The notes under the pieces: model-generated
Told to the model about the DNA's origin: nothing
What the model saw: the letters and a program-made list of their open reading frames with translations, nothing else
Databases searched by the model: none
Assembly (NCBI GenBank): GCA_016933215.1
Contig: JAFGBH010000047.1
Coordinates: forward strand, 1-62,397
DNA from: Deltaproteobacteria bacterium
GTDB lineage: Bacteria; Desulfobacterota; Syntrophia; Syntrophales; UBA2210
Length of the DNA: 62,397 nucleotides
Reading direction: 5' to 3'
Part shown: one piece after another, positions 9,646 through 20,400 of the stretch
How the letters are laid out: each line of letters begins with the position of its first letter
Position numbering within the stretch: position 1 is the stretch's first letter
Translations under genes and position numbers: made by a program

Positions 9646-10197
9646 ATGGATTTCCTCTCGATATTTCTTATCGCTCTTGGATTGGGAATGGATGCCTTTG
9701 CCGTGGCCATCGGTACGGGAGTGACCATCAGGAAGCTCTCTTTCGGCCCGGTGTTTCGTCTCTCCTTTCACTTCGGCTTCTTTCAGTTTCTGATGCCCGT
9801 TATCGGATGGTTGGCGGGAAGAACCGTATCTGGTTACATAGCGGAGTATGATCATTGGGTTGCCTTCGGACTGCTCCTTCTTGTAGGCTCTAAAATGATT
9901 TCCGATTCCTTTAGGGATGGTGAGGTTAAGCGGAGCGATCCAACCAGGGGGCTTACCCTTGTAATCCTATCGGTTGCAACGAGTATCGATGCACTTGCCG
10001 TAGGGCTTGGACTTGCTTTTTTGAATACGGGTATTCTCTATCCGAGTATCGTCATCGGGATAGTTGCCTTTGTGATGACGATTGTCGGCATGGTCTTTGC
10101 CCGTGGCCTTGGCAGGCTTTTGGGGAGGAAGGTGGAGATATTTGGCGGCATTCTACTGATTGGTATAGGGATAAAGATACTGGTCGAGCATCTTTGA
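9646..10197 (+). CDS. mntP: manganese efflux pump MntP
   Basis: six-TM DUF204 protein with LGMDAFAV and SIDALAVG repeats. Confidence 0.92.
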   Translation: MDFLSIFLIALGLGMDAFAVAIGTGVTIRKLSFGPVFRLSFHFGFFQFLMPVIGWLAGRTVSGYIAEYDHWVAFGLLLLVGSKMISDSFRDGEVKRSDPTRGLTLVILSVATSIDALAVGLGLAFLNTGILYPSIVIGIVAFVMTIVGMVFARGLGRLLGRKVEIFGGILLIGIGIKILVEHL

Positions 10198-10283
10198 GGG
10201 AAAAATGAGGAGATTTTTATTGCTCACTTTCGGTAATTTTGCTTGGTAACAACTGTTCGATATAAAAGGGGAGGGGAATCGTT

Positions 10284-11933
10284 ATGAGTTTTGACGTCGA
10301 TTATTCGATATTTAGGGAGGTCTGGGAGGCGGAGTATACGCTGACCATGCAGCTTCGAAGAAATGTCCAGAAATGGCCCGATAAGGTTGCGATCATTGAT
10401 CCCGTACGGGAGGAAAGGCTGACCTTTGAAAAGTGGGATCAGCTTTCTAACAGGTTTGCAAACGCCCTTTTAGACTGTGGTGTGGAAAAGTACGACAGGG
10501 TCATGGGCAATTTCTTTAATACCTTTGAGTGGTTTGTTGCATGGATGGGGTCGGCAAAGGCGAGGTGTGTTTTCCCGTCCCTCAATTTCATGCTTCCCGA
10601 AGGGCAGCTCTGCACGTTGATTGATGACAGTGAACCGGCTGTCTTTATCTATGATGGTGAACTGAAGGGGGTCTGTCTCAAGGCTCTTGAACTGGCAGAG
10701 AAAAACCCCGGGATTTGCATCATGTGCGGAGGCGGAGAGGTTCCCGAGGGGCACCTGTCGTTTGGGGAATTTATTGACGGAAAATCGTCAGCACCTCCTG
10801 AGCGGCAAAGGGAGGTTCGGTGGCTCGATCCCGTTCTCGGCCTTTACACATCAGGAACGACGGGACTTCCCAAGGGGTTTACTCTCAATCACGCGATCAT
10901 ATTCTTTGATTGCATGATGAATGGGGCGCTGGAAAAGCTTGATGAACAGTGTGTCAATCTTGCCACCAATCCCCTCTTTCACAGGGGTGGAAACACGACG
11001 GGGGTAATTCCCACGCTTCATGCCGGGGGCTCGGTGGTGCTCATGAAGGCTTTCGACGAGGAACTGGCGCTTGATTATATAGAAAAATACGGGGTTACCC
11101 ACATGGTGAGCGCCCCTACCATATATGAACGTATGTGTGTAGCACAGGAGAAGAACATGAGGAACGTGAACAGCCTCAGGGCCATCGTTTCCATGGGAGC
11201 GCCCCTTGAAAAAGATTCATGTTTCAGAATGATGAAACTTCTCTGCCCCGGCGTTTATAATGGATACGGGACGGCCGACGGTCACTGGGTTACCATGCTG
11301 AGGCCTCATGAACTACCTGAGAGGGCAGGGACAATAGGAAGGGCCATTACGGAGGATACGATACGTCTCGTGAGAAGAGATCTGGATCGACGGGGGAACC
11401 CCGAAAATCCCGATGACCTGTGCCCCAAAGATGGAAAAACGGAGGGCGAGATTGCCCTGAGAGCGATGCATATGCCCTACGGGTATCTGAACCGTCCCGA
11501 GGATACGGCGAAGGCATTTCCGGTCAGAGGATGGTAGCTGCCCGGTGATACGGGCGTCTGGGATGAGGACGGGTACATCACCATCATGGGAAGGGTGGAT
11601 GACATGATTATTACCGGTGCGGAGAATGTGCACCCCGTCGTCGTTGAAGAGGCCCTCAAGGATCACCCCGACGTAGTCGATGTGTTTGTGACGGGAGCTC
11701 CCAGCAAAGAATGGGGCGAGCGGGTGGTGGCCTATGTGGCGACCGGCAATTCGAATCTCACCGGCAAAGATCTTGATGAATTCTGCAAGGGTCATCCGCG
11801 GCTTGCACGATATCAGAGACCACGACACTACATGATTGTAGGGCAGGATGAGCTCCCCTACAATCCCGCGGGCAAGAAGCTCCATTACGTTATCAAGGAA
11901 CGGGCACGGAAAGATTTCCCCGATTTACCCTGA
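10284..11933 (+). pseudogene. AMP-dependent acyl-CoA synthetase interrupted by in-frame TAG at 11535-11537
   Basis: frame is continuous across the stop: ...[38 protein letters not shown]; both halves match ANL-family motifs (LYTSGTTGLPKG). Confidence 0.8.
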
Positions 11934-12000
11934 TTCAGAAGGTCTAAGTCTTTGTGCTCTGAGAATTAACGTGTCATTAAAATTGGGGAACTCAGACATT

Positions 12001-13896
12001 TTATTCGAAGTGGATCTGATTTTTCCCCTCTTTTTTCGACACGTACATATTGGCATCCACCCTCTTCAGGAATGTTGTTAGATCTTCGCCGGATTTATAC
12101 TCGGCAACGCCGATACTTACCGTTTTATGGGGTTTTTCTTTTTTATTGGGGCGGAATACCTCGTTTTCGAATTCCTGTCTGATTCTTTCCGCCAGGGTTG
12201 TGGCGGCGTCTCCATGCGTCTCGGGAAGGATTGCCGTGAACTCTTCACCCCCGAACCGATAGGCCGAGTCAGTCTTTCGAAGACACCGTCGAATTACCTC
12301 GCCCAGTCGTATGAGAACGGTATCCCCTTCGAGATGCCCGTAGGTGTCGTTATAGTGCTTGAAGTTGTCGATATCGAGGAGCAACAGCGAAAGGGGGTGA
12401 GAATATCGATTTGCCCTGTCTATTTCAGATCTTAACTGATTGTAGAAACGCCGTGAGTTATAGAGTTTCGTGAGGGCGTCAGTAATACTGAGCCTCCGGT
12501 ATCTCATTTCGCTATTCCTGAGCGCTTCCTCGGCGAGCTTGCGGTCGGTGATGTCTTCGAGTGTTTCGACGGCTCCGATAAGGAATCCACGAGAATCCCT
12601 CAGGGCTGCTGCGGTAAAGCGGAGCCATTTTCCATTCGTTCCGAGATCGGGGAAGAAGTCCGTTGCCTCATACGCATCTTCTATGAGTTTTGACTTGGTA
12701 TATTTACTTTCGTACCAGATTGGTATTTCATCGAGGCGCCTGTCCACAAGAAGATCGGCCATGCAGGGCCTTCTCTCATCGTAAAAGGCCCTCCAGTGCT
12801 GATCCGTTTCGATAACCTCTTCGGCAATAATCCCGCTCATTTCCTCCAGGGCCTTATTCCAGTATATGATCCTATGATCGGTATCGATGACAAAGGTGGG
12901 TATCGGCGAACCCTCAAGGATGGCCTTGAGTCTCTGCTCATTCTCTCGAAGGGCCTCTTCGGCGATTTTACGGTCCGTCACGTCTTCAAGGGTTTCAACT
13001 GCCCCAACCAACTTCCCCTTTGAGTCTCTGAGGATTGCGGCGGTAAAACGGAGCCACTTTCCGGAACTTCCGAGGTCGGGGAAGAAGTCCGTTGCCTCAT
13101 AGGCATCGTCGATCAGTGTCGATTTCGTATAATTGTCCCCATACCATGCGGGAAGATCTTCCAGGTAATTGTCCACAAGAAGATCGGCCATGCAGGGCCG
13201 TTCCTTCTCATAGAATGCCGTCCACTGCTTTTTCGTGCCGATTACGTCGTTGCCCTTTATTCCTGAAAGTTCTTCGAGCGCCCTGTTCCAGTACATTATT
13301 CTGTGATCTTCGCCGATAACGAAGGAGGGTATGGAGAAACCTTCCAGTGTCGACTTCAGTTTCTGCTCGCTTTCGAGCAGCGCATCCTGGGCAAGCTTTC
13401 TCTCGGTTTCATCCTCGAGTGTTTCGATGACACCGACAAGGTTTCCGTCGGAGTCTTTCAGTGCTGCGGCAGTAAAGCGAAGCCATTTTCCGTTCGTTCC
13501 GAGAGCGGGGAAAAAGTCCGTTGCCTCATAGGCATCGTCGATCAGTTTTGATTTGGTATACATGCCCTCGTACCAGTCATGAAGTTCGTCTAATCGGTTA
13601 TCCACGACAAGATCGGCCATGCAGGGCCGCTCCTCTTTATAGAACGCCATCCAGTACCTGTCTGTTCCCATGACGTCGTTGGCCTTGATGCCGCTCAACT
13701 CCTCCAGGGCCTTGTTCCAGAATATTATTCGGTGATCCGTTCCTATGACAAAAGCAGGGATGGGGGAGCCTTTGAGAATGATCCTGATTTTTTGTTCACT
13801 TACACGGCGATCCCTCTCGCTCGTTCTTCTCTCATCTAAGCCTTGAGACTGTTTTCCGGTCTCCTGGCTCTCCCTCTTATCGCCTCTCTTGGCCAT
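12001..13896 (-). CDS. diguanylate cyclase with three tandem near-identical PAS domains
   Basis: three repeats of xxIPxFVIxxDHRIxxWNKALEExSGI...ATDFFPxLGxxGKWLRFTAAxLxD; C-terminal FGGEEF GGDEF domain. Confidence 0.95.
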   Translation of the reverse strand: MAKRGDKRESQETGKQSQGLDERRTSERDRRVSEQKIRIILKGSPIPAFVIGTDHRIIFWNKALEELSGIKANDVMGTDRYWMAFYKEERPCMADLVVDNRLDELHDWYEGMYTKSKLIDDAYEATDFFPALGTNGKWLRFTAAALKDSDGNLVGVIETLEDETERKLAQDALLESEQKLKSTLEGFSIPSFVIGEDHRIMYWNRALEELSGIKGNDVIGTKKQWTAFYEKERPCMADLLVDNYLEDLPAWYGDNYTKSTLIDDAYEATDFFPDLGSSGKWLRFTAAILRDSKGKLVGAVETLEDVTDRKIAEEALRENEQRLKAILEGSPIPTFVIDTDHRIIYWNKALEEMSGIIAEEVIETDQHWRAFYDERRPCMADLLVDRRLDEIPIWYESKYTKSKLIEDAYEATDFFPDLGTNGKWLRFTAAALRDSRGFLIGAVETLEDITDRKLAEEALRNSEMRYRRLSITDALTKLYNSRRFYNQLRSEIDRANRYSHPLSLLLLDIDNFKHYNDTYGHLEGDTVLIRLGEVIRRCLRKTDSAYRFGGEEFTAILPETHGDAATTLAERIRQEFENEVFRPNKKEKPHKTVSIGVAEYKSGEDLTTFLKRVDANMYVSKKEGKNQIHFE

Positions 13897-14327
13897 TTCT
13901 GTGCTTTCCTTTCGCGTTATATCTATGAGCGCCGCCTTCGAATTCTTTTACCGACTCTGATTCAGAAAGCGTGTCACACTTAGAAAAAAAAGGAGTGCCC
14001 TCGGGGCCTGCCGTTAAACCTTGTGTGGTTACCCGACAGTATGCCCCTCTCCCGTGACAGAACCTGGTATGAGCGCATTGAGTGATGACAGTAAAGTAAA
14101 TATGACTAATGATAAAGCAGTAACAAGAACACTTTTCCACTGTTTCTTTCTACGGGTCGTAACAAATATAGCAGAAAAAACAGACAAGTCAATAATGTCT
14201 GACGATATTTCAGGGTTGATTTTACGCCTACAAGTAGGCCGTAGAATGAATCAAACTTCTTCACGTTGATTTTTTTTCTTTAGTTATTATATTGAGACAA
14301 AACGAAATTGACGCAATGTAATCATCG

Positions 14328-14684
14328 TTGCAATGTCATTCTGTGAGGTCTGAAATGGGAGAGATCCTTAGAAATAAATCCACAATCATGAGCAGACAGT
14401 GCAGGATCTGCGGTAAGGCCGAGGGTCAAGATGATGATTTACTGCTCAGTGATCTTGAAGATATGATCGATCTGACCGAAGAAGAAGAGGCTGCCTGGGA
14501 ATGGTATGCTGAAAAGATCGGCGAGCGAACACTTTCGGATGTCCTGAACTTCAGGGGAAGTTATACAAGGGAGGACTTAGTCCATACCTTCGTACTTTCC
14601 AATCTTGTTGAAAGAATCCTGGAGATTGAAACACTCTGCGAATCCTGTTACGTGAGAAATACGGAAGGAAGGGCACGTAACTGA
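14328..14684 (+). CDS. small hypothetical protein with two CxxC motifs
   Basis: CRIC near N-terminus and CESC near C-terminus; acidic central region. Confidence 0.55.
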   Translation: MQCHSVRSEMGEILRNKSTIMSRQCRICGKAEGQDDDLLLSDLEDMIDLTEEEEAAWEWYAEKIGERTLSDVLNFRGSYTREDLVHTFVLSNLVERILEIETLCESCYVRNTEGRARN

Positions 14685-14701
14685 AAGATCAATGCTGACC
14701 A

Positions 14702-15919
14702 TCAATATCTGAAGAGGCCCTTTTCATATATTATCGTGCTTTTCCCCGATGCAAGGCGGGCGGTGACGGTTTTGTCTTCCGTATTTACGAGATCCCAGTG
14801 GAGGGCCGAATCGTTGAAGCCAAGCCTCCGCTTCATCTCTTTTGTGAGTTCCACGGCATTTCCCGCATAGGTATCCGAATACGAGGCCCCCAGTGCTATG
14901 TGACAGTTACCGTATCGACCTCCGAAGTTTTCATCGAAAAGGGTATCGGCCATAAATCTATCGATTCTCGAAAAACGCCTGTCGGTGAGAGAAAATTCGC
15001 CGATCCTGCTGGCTCCTCTATCCATGGAAAGCTGTTTTACGACAAAATCCTCACCCTTTTTTGCCTCTGTTCCTATGAGTCTCCCCTTTTCAAAGGTCAG
15101 AAGGACGTCTTCAACATAATTCCCGCTCCTGAAAGAGGGCTGATTTGCCCAAAAATGACCCTCCGTTCCCCTCCAGTCAGGGGAGGTAAATAGCTCGAAA
15201 CTGGGTATATTGTGACCCGAAATACCGATCCATTGTCTCATCTTCCCCGGTCTTATTGTGAGATCGCAGCCATCGGATTCTATGTGATAGTAAGAGACAT
15301 CCATGCTGTTTAACCATTTTTTTACGGCACCCGCCTGTTTGTAAACGGATTTCCATTCTGAAAGGGGATTTCTTCTGTCGAGGTAACAGGCCTTAACGAT
15401 CTGTTTTGTATATGTCGTAATGGAAAGACCCGCCTGTTTCGCGAGCTCTTCCGTCGGAAGGGTACAGAGGGTCCAGCCAAATTCTCCCGCTTCTTCTCTT
15501 TTTTCAAGTATTTCGCGAAGCGGTTTTCTCGAAAGTGCGGAAAGACCGATCTTATTCGGGTCTATCGTGCTCAGGTGCGTGAGTGATTCCGGTGCGTGGA
15601 GAAAGATGCTGCCATTCAGGCTTTCGCAGAGTTCCCTTTCTCCCGGCGTCTGGAATACCAGTTGCCTGCGACCAGCCTTTTTGTAGAAGTTTTCCTCCAT
15701 GGTGGAGGTGAGCCCCATTCGGGGGATGGCGTGCATTCCCATATCGAGGATCCTGGCCTGGAGGATCTCTGCAAGTCTCACTGCCGCGGGGTCGAAGCGG
15801 ATCAACACGATGTCATTTTTTCGGTATTTCTTTGCTCTCGCCGTTTTCAGGCCCCAGAGAAGCACATCGGCGTATCTCGCCAGATGTTTTTCCGTTAGAT
15901 GCATTTTCTTACCTGTCAT
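14702..15919 (-). CDS. M29-family aminopeptidase
   Basis: similarity to AmpS/AmpT-type aminopeptidases (DLTIRPGKMRQW, GRYGNCHIALGASY, LHWDLVNT). Confidence 0.85.
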   Translation of the reverse strand: MTGKKMHLTEKHLARYADVLLWGLKTARAKKYRKNDIVLIRFDPAAVRLAEILQARILDMGMHAIPRMGLTSTMEENFYKKAGRRQLVFQTPGERELCESLNGSIFLHAPESLTHLSTIDPNKIGLSALSRKPLREILEKREEAGEFGWTLCTLPTEELAKQAGLSITTYTKQIVKACYLDRRNPLSEWKSVYKQAGAVKKWLNSMDVSYYHIESDGCDLTIRPGKMRQWIGISGHNIPSFELFTSPDWRGTEGHFWANQPSFRSGNYVEDVLLTFEKGRLIGTEAKKGEDFVVKQLSMDRGASRIGEFSLTDRRFSRIDRFMADTLFDENFGGRYGNCHIALGASYSDTYAGNAVELTKEMKRRLGFNDSALHWDLVNTEDKTVTARLASGKSTIIYEKGLFRY

Positions 15920-15938
15920 GGTGTGAAAAGAAGAATTT

Positions 15939-16502
15939 TTATTCGTCAGCCTTGAACATGGCCTGGAAAAAAGCTTCCTTTTCCCTCGGGAAGTATATCG
16001 TTCTCCCCCGATCGACGATCAGTTTGCCGTCGAGGTGGTCGAACTCGTGCTGGACGACACGGGCGAGAAATCCGCTGTATCGCTTGTTTATCTTTTTCCC
16101 TTCCCTGTCATAGCCCTTTACCTTTATCGAGGTGGCCCTGACCACATCCACGCTGATATCGGGACATGAAAGACATCCTTCTTTCTGCAGTTCCTTGTCC
16201 CCTCTGTACTGTGTGATCTTGGGATTGACCAGCACCTCATAATCGTTTCCGTTCCGCTGAATCTGGGTATCCGCTGAAAAACCTCTGGTTCTGAAGACAA
16301 TGATCTTCTTGCTGATTCCTATCTGCGGTGCGGCGAGTCCCGCCGCATCGTCCCGCTCGAGAAAGGAGTTTACTACTATCATGATGTCCCGCTTTGCCTC
16401 TTCGTCAAAAGGTACGGGAACGTCATCGGCTACCCTTCTCAGGAGCCTGGTTTCATTCTCATTAATTTTTTCGTCTCTCCATAGTGCCCACGTTTTCGAC
16501 AT
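15939..16502 (-). CDS. def: peptide deformylase
   Basis: GLAAPQIG, EGCLSCPD, QHEFDHLDG. Confidence 0.95.
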   Translation of the reverse strand: MSKTWALWRDEKINENETRLLRRVADDVPVPFDEEAKRDIMIVVNSFLERDDAAGLAAPQIGISKKIIVFRTRGFSADTQIQRNGNDYEVLVNPKITQYRGDKELQKEGCLSCPDISVDVVRATSIKVKGYDREGKKINKRYSGFLARVVQHEFDHLDGKLIVDRGRTIYFPREKEAFFQAMFKADE

Positions 16503-16752
16503 CGGTATCTCTCTCCTCTGTAGTTAAATTTTTATAACACCATAGAATGATTATTTCAATGATGTTCACACAAAGCAGAAATCTTGATAGTTGCCGAGTT
16601 ATCTGATAATGTCGGTCTCGGTCCGGATGCCCTGTACCGCCGGTTGGATTGGAGCTTCCAGAGGATTGCTTTGGAGAATCACCGGTCGGTATGGAGAAGC
16701 TGTGATTGAATATAATCACTCTGTAGTGGAAGGATAGCGAAGGGGAAAAGAC

Positions 16753-18000
16753 GTGATTGAAGAGTTGATTGCAAAAACGGCGAGACGGGAGTTTTCCCGT
16801 GCCATGCGGTTCGAAGAGGGAAGCGGAGCCCTGCTCCCCCGCGGTACCGAAGAAAGTGGCCGCCTGCTCTATCTGCATGTTCCCTTCTGTGAGAGCCTGT
16901 GTACATACTGTTCCTTCAACAGGGTTCTGTTTGATGAATCGCTTTGCAGACACTATTTTGCCGCCCTGAGAAAGGAGATGTCTCTCTACCGGGAGAAGGG
17001 GTACAACTTTCAGGGGATCTATGTTGGCGGCGGCACCCCCACGGTTCTCATGGATGAACTGGAGGAGACCCTGTCCCATGCCAGGGTAAGTTTTAAAATC
17101 AGGGAAATTTCCGTGGAGACCAATCCGAATCATCTTACCGGGGAAAACCTCGAGGTATTGCGGAGGGCCGGAGTAAACAGGCTTTCCGTAGGCATTCAGA
17201 GCTTCGATGACGGGCTGTTGAAGGCAATGGGTCGATATAACAGTTACGGGAGCGGAAGCGAGATCAGAGAAAGATTGATAAACGCAAAGGGATATTTTGA
17301 TACCCTGAATGCAGACATGATCTTTAATTTTCCCCTACAGACCGGGGAAACCCTTGAAAGGGATATTGATATTCTTAGAGAGACGGAGGTGGATCAGGTT
17401 ACCTATTATCCCCTCATGGTTTCGGATTCCACCCGGAGTGCCGTGGAGCGGACCCTGGGCAGGGTCGATTACACAAAGGAACGAGACTTTTATCGTCTGA
17501 TATCGGGGCGTCTGACCCCCCATTACCGTTTTTCCTCTGCCTGGTGTTTTTCCAGAAAGGACGCTATAATCGACGAGTATATCGTGGACTACGATGATTA
17601 CGCGGGCCTGGGGAGCGGTTCCATAGGGTATCTTGACGGCAGATGTTACGCCAATACATTTTATATACCGGAGTATATCGAACGTCTGGAAAGGGGAGAA
17701 CTGCCCCTTATGGCGTCACGCGACTTTTCTCTTCAGGATCGGATTCGCTACGATTTTGTCATGAAACTATTTGGGATGGATCTCTCCCTTGACTCTTTAG
17801 CAGAAAAATACGGCAGGCGAACGTTTGTATATCTGTTCCCCGATATTGCCGCCTTTCTTTGTGCCGGCGGTTTGCGTTATAGCGAGGGTGCTCTCCATCT
17901 AACGGGCCGCGGCAGGTATTACTGGGTAATAATGATGAGGGAGTTTTTTACTGCTGTCAACAATTTCAGAGACTTTTGTCTCAACGCCCGAGGAGTTTAG
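16753..18000 (+). CDS. HemN/HemW-like radical SAM protein
   Basis: CESLCTYCSF radical SAM cluster motif, GGGTPT, ETNPNHL. Confidence 0.85.
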   Translation: MIEELIAKTARREFSRAMRFEEGSGALLPRGTEESGRLLYLHVPFCESLCTYCSFNRVLFDESLCRHYFAALRKEMSLYREKGYNFQGIYVGGGTPTVLMDELEETLSHARVSFKIREISVETNPNHLTGENLEVLRRAGVNRLSVGIQSFDDGLLKAMGRYNSYGSGSEIRERLINAKGYFDTLNADMIFNFPLQTGETLERDIDILRETEVDQVTYYPLMVSDSTRSAVERTLGRVDYTKERDFYRLISGRLTPHYRFSSAWCFSRKDAIIDEYIVDYDDYAGLGSGSIGYLDGRCYANTFYIPEYIERLERGELPLMASRDFSLQDRIRYDFVMKLFGMDLSLDSLAEKYGRRTFVYLFPDIAAFLCAGGLRYSEGALHLTGRGRYYWVIMMREFFTAVNNFRDFCLNARGV

Positions 18001-18007
18001 CAGGGAC

Positions 18008-19420
18008 ATGGATGACAAACTCAAAGAATTCTTGAAGAATCTCCCCAAGATCGACGAGATACTTATCCTCCTGGAGAAGGATGGTGTTTCCGGAGAATTT
18101 CCGAGGAATGTGGTGGTGGGCACCTCGCGTTCCCTCGTTGGCGAGATGCGGGATGCCATCGTTGCATCAAAGGGGAAGACGCCCCGCCTCTTGTCTACGC
18201 AAAAGGCCGCAGAGGAGGTAAAAAAGAGGCTCCTGAAACTGCGTGAATTCAGCCTCAAGAAAGTGGTAAATGCGACAGGCATCATCCTTCATACCAACCT
18301 CGGGAGGGCTCCTCTCAGCGAAAGGGCCATAGAGCGGATCGTTGCGGTAAGCAGAGGGTATTCCAACCTCGAGTTTAACCTTGAAAAAGGCAAGCGGGGA
18401 ATTCGCTACGACCACGTCAGAAAGATTCTCTGTTCGATTTCCGGTGCCGAAGATGCCGTTATTGTCAATAATAACGCAGCCGCCGTGCTCCTCGTCCTCA
18501 ATACCCTCTCGAAAGAAAAAGAGGCCATCGTGTCGCGGGGTGAACTAATTGAAATAGGTGGAGAATTCAGGATACCCGAGGTGATGGAAAAAAGTGGAGC
18601 CATTCTGAGGGAAGTGGGGACTACCAACAGGACCCATCTTTCCGACTATGAAAATGCGATAGATACTACAACAGGCCTCATACTCAAGGTCCACACGAGC
18701 AACTTCAGAACCGTCGGTTTTACCGAGGAGATAGGGCTTTCCGAATTAGTTAAGATCGGTAACAAGAAAGGGATTCCCGTCGTAAATGATCTGGGGAGCG
18801 GATGTTTTGTCGCGCTCGAGAAGTATGGTTTCGAGCCGGAACCCACGGTACAGGAGGCACTGGCAACCGGTGTCGACGTGGTCACATTCAGCGGCGACAA
18901 ACTCCTCGGAGGCCCCCAGGCGGGAATCATTCTGGGAAGAAAGAAGGCCCTGGAAGCGATTGAAAAAAATCCCCTGAACAGGGCGCTCAGGATCGACAAA
19001 TTGACGCTTGCCGCCCTTGAGGCAACGGTGCAGGAGTATCTCAATATCGACGGCGCAATCAACAACATACGATCATTGCGGGCCCTGACTGAACAGCAAG
19101 GGGACGTGAAAAAGAGGGCGGAGAAACTGCTCTCCCTCGTAGAGAAGATCGCCCCCGAAGGGTTTTCTTTTAATCTGAAGGAAGGGATGTCCCTGGCCGG
19201 TGGCGGCTCACTCCCTACACAGGAGATTCCCACGGTCCTTCTGGCGGTCAACTCCGAGAGGATTTCGTCAGGGAGACTGGAAAAAAAGTTGCGGCTTCTC
19301 GAAGTTCCTATCATTTCGAGGATTTATGAGGACGAGATCCTTTTCGATCTCAGGACCATTGATGAAGATGAGTTCGGATTGATTGAGGCGGGACTGAAAA
19401 GCCTTAGCGAAGATATATAA
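18008..19420 (+). CDS. selA: L-seryl-tRNA(Sec) selenium transferase
   Basis: full-length SelA: NATGIILHTNLGRAPLS, GGPQAGIILG. Confidence 0.95.
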   Translation: MDDKLKEFLKNLPKIDEILILLEKDGVSGEFPRNVVVGTSRSLVGEMRDAIVASKGKTPRLLSTQKAAEEVKKRLLKLREFSLKKVVNATGIILHTNLGRAPLSERAIERIVAVSRGYSNLEFNLEKGKRGIRYDHVRKILCSISGAEDAVIVNNNAAAVLLVLNTLSKEKEAIVSRGELIEIGGEFRIPEVMEKSGAILREVGTTNRTHLSDYENAIDTTTGLILKVHTSNFRTVGFTEEIGLSELVKIGNKKGIPVVNDLGSGCFVALEKYGFEPEPTVQEALATGVDVVTFSGDKLLGGPQAGIILGRKKALEAIEKNPLNRALRIDKLTLAALEATVQEYLNIDGAINNIRSLRALTEQQGDVKKRAEKLLSLVEKIAPEGFSFNLKEGMSLAGGGSLPTQEIPTVLLAVNSERISSGRLEKKLRLLEVPIISRIYEDEILFDLRTIDEDEFGLIEAGLKSLSEDI

Positions 19421-20400
19421 TGGTGCTCCACGAGGGGAAATTATTTGAATTTTTAATTGCCGAGCCTGAAAGCGGAGAGAGGCTTGACCTTTTTCTTTCA
19501 AAACAGGAGCTCTTTCTGACCCGTTCACAGGTCAAGAGGGTAACCGATGAGGGAAAGGTATGGGTCAATAATCGGAAGGTTAAGCCGGGGTATCGTTTAA
19601 GGGCCGGAGATCGAGTATCCATCAAAAAGGAAAAGCCCCGAGAGTACAACCTTGCCCCTGAGGAACTACCCCTCGATGTTGTCTTCGAAGACAGATCAGT
19701 CATCGTGGTGGACAAGCCGCCCGGTATGGTGGTCCATCCCGCTGCTGGAAACTACAGCGGCACACTCGTTAATGCTCTCCTCTTTCACTGTAAGGACTTA
19801 TCCGGTATCGGAGGCGTTTTGAGACCCGGTATCGTTCACCGGCTGGATAAGAATACCTCGGGGCTCATCGTGGCGGCGAAGTCGGATGTGGCACACAGGG
19901 AACTGGCCGCGCAGTTCAAGGAGCATCTCGTAACAAAGGTCTATAAGGCCCTTGTTCACGGTGAAGTAAGAAAAGAAGGGGTGGTCGATTTATCCATCGG
20001 CAGACACCCCGTGGATGGAAAGAAGATGTCGACAAAAAGCAGGAGGGGAAAAGAGGCTCTCACGCGCTGGAGTGTGGTCGAGTCGTATGGCCCGGTGACG
20101 CTCCTGGATGTAAGAATAGAGACCGGAAGAACACATCAGATCAGGGTGCATCTGAATGCCTTGGGGCATCCTGTCGTCGGGGATTCACTCTACGGAAACT
20201 CGAAGAAACGGATAAAGGCTTTAAAGGATACCTCGTTGAGGACTATCCTTAATGATGTGGCAAGGCAGGCGCTTCATGCAAGCAGGATCGGGTTTCGCCA
20301 TCCCGAGACGGGGGAATATATGGAATTTTCCTCTCTCCTTCCGGCTGATATAGCCACTGTATGTGAAAAGCTGAGGGAATATGCCTTTCGAGACGCATAA
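19420..20400 (+). CDS. rluD: 23S rRNA pseudouridine synthase, RluD family
   Basis: S4 domain and HRLDKNTSGLIVAAKS, TGRTHQIRVHL. Confidence 0.92.
   Translation: MVLHEGKLFEFLIAEPESGERLDLFLSKQELFLTRSQVKRVTDEGKVWVNNRKVKPGYRLRAGDRVSIKKEKPREYNLAPEELPLDVVFEDRSVIVVDKPPGMVVHPAAGNYSGTLVNALLFHCKDLSGIGGVLRPGIVHRLDKNTSGLIVAAKSDVAHRELAAQFKEHLVTKVYKALVHGEVRKEGVVDLSIGRHPVDGKKMSTKSRRGKEALTRWSVVESYGPVTLLDVRIETGRTHQIRVHLNALGHPVVGDSLYGNSKKRIKALKDTSLRTILNDVARQALHASRIGFRHPETGEYMEFSSLLPADIATVCEKLREYAFRDA

Noticed and set aside
10284-11933. Programmed pyrrolysine readthrough at the synthetase TAG
   Set aside because: TAG ends many ordinary genes here (rbfA, nrnA, pnp, rpsO with tandem TAG), no pyl genes are visible, and ANL enzymes have no known Pyl; mutation or error is likelier. 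Kept only as something to check.
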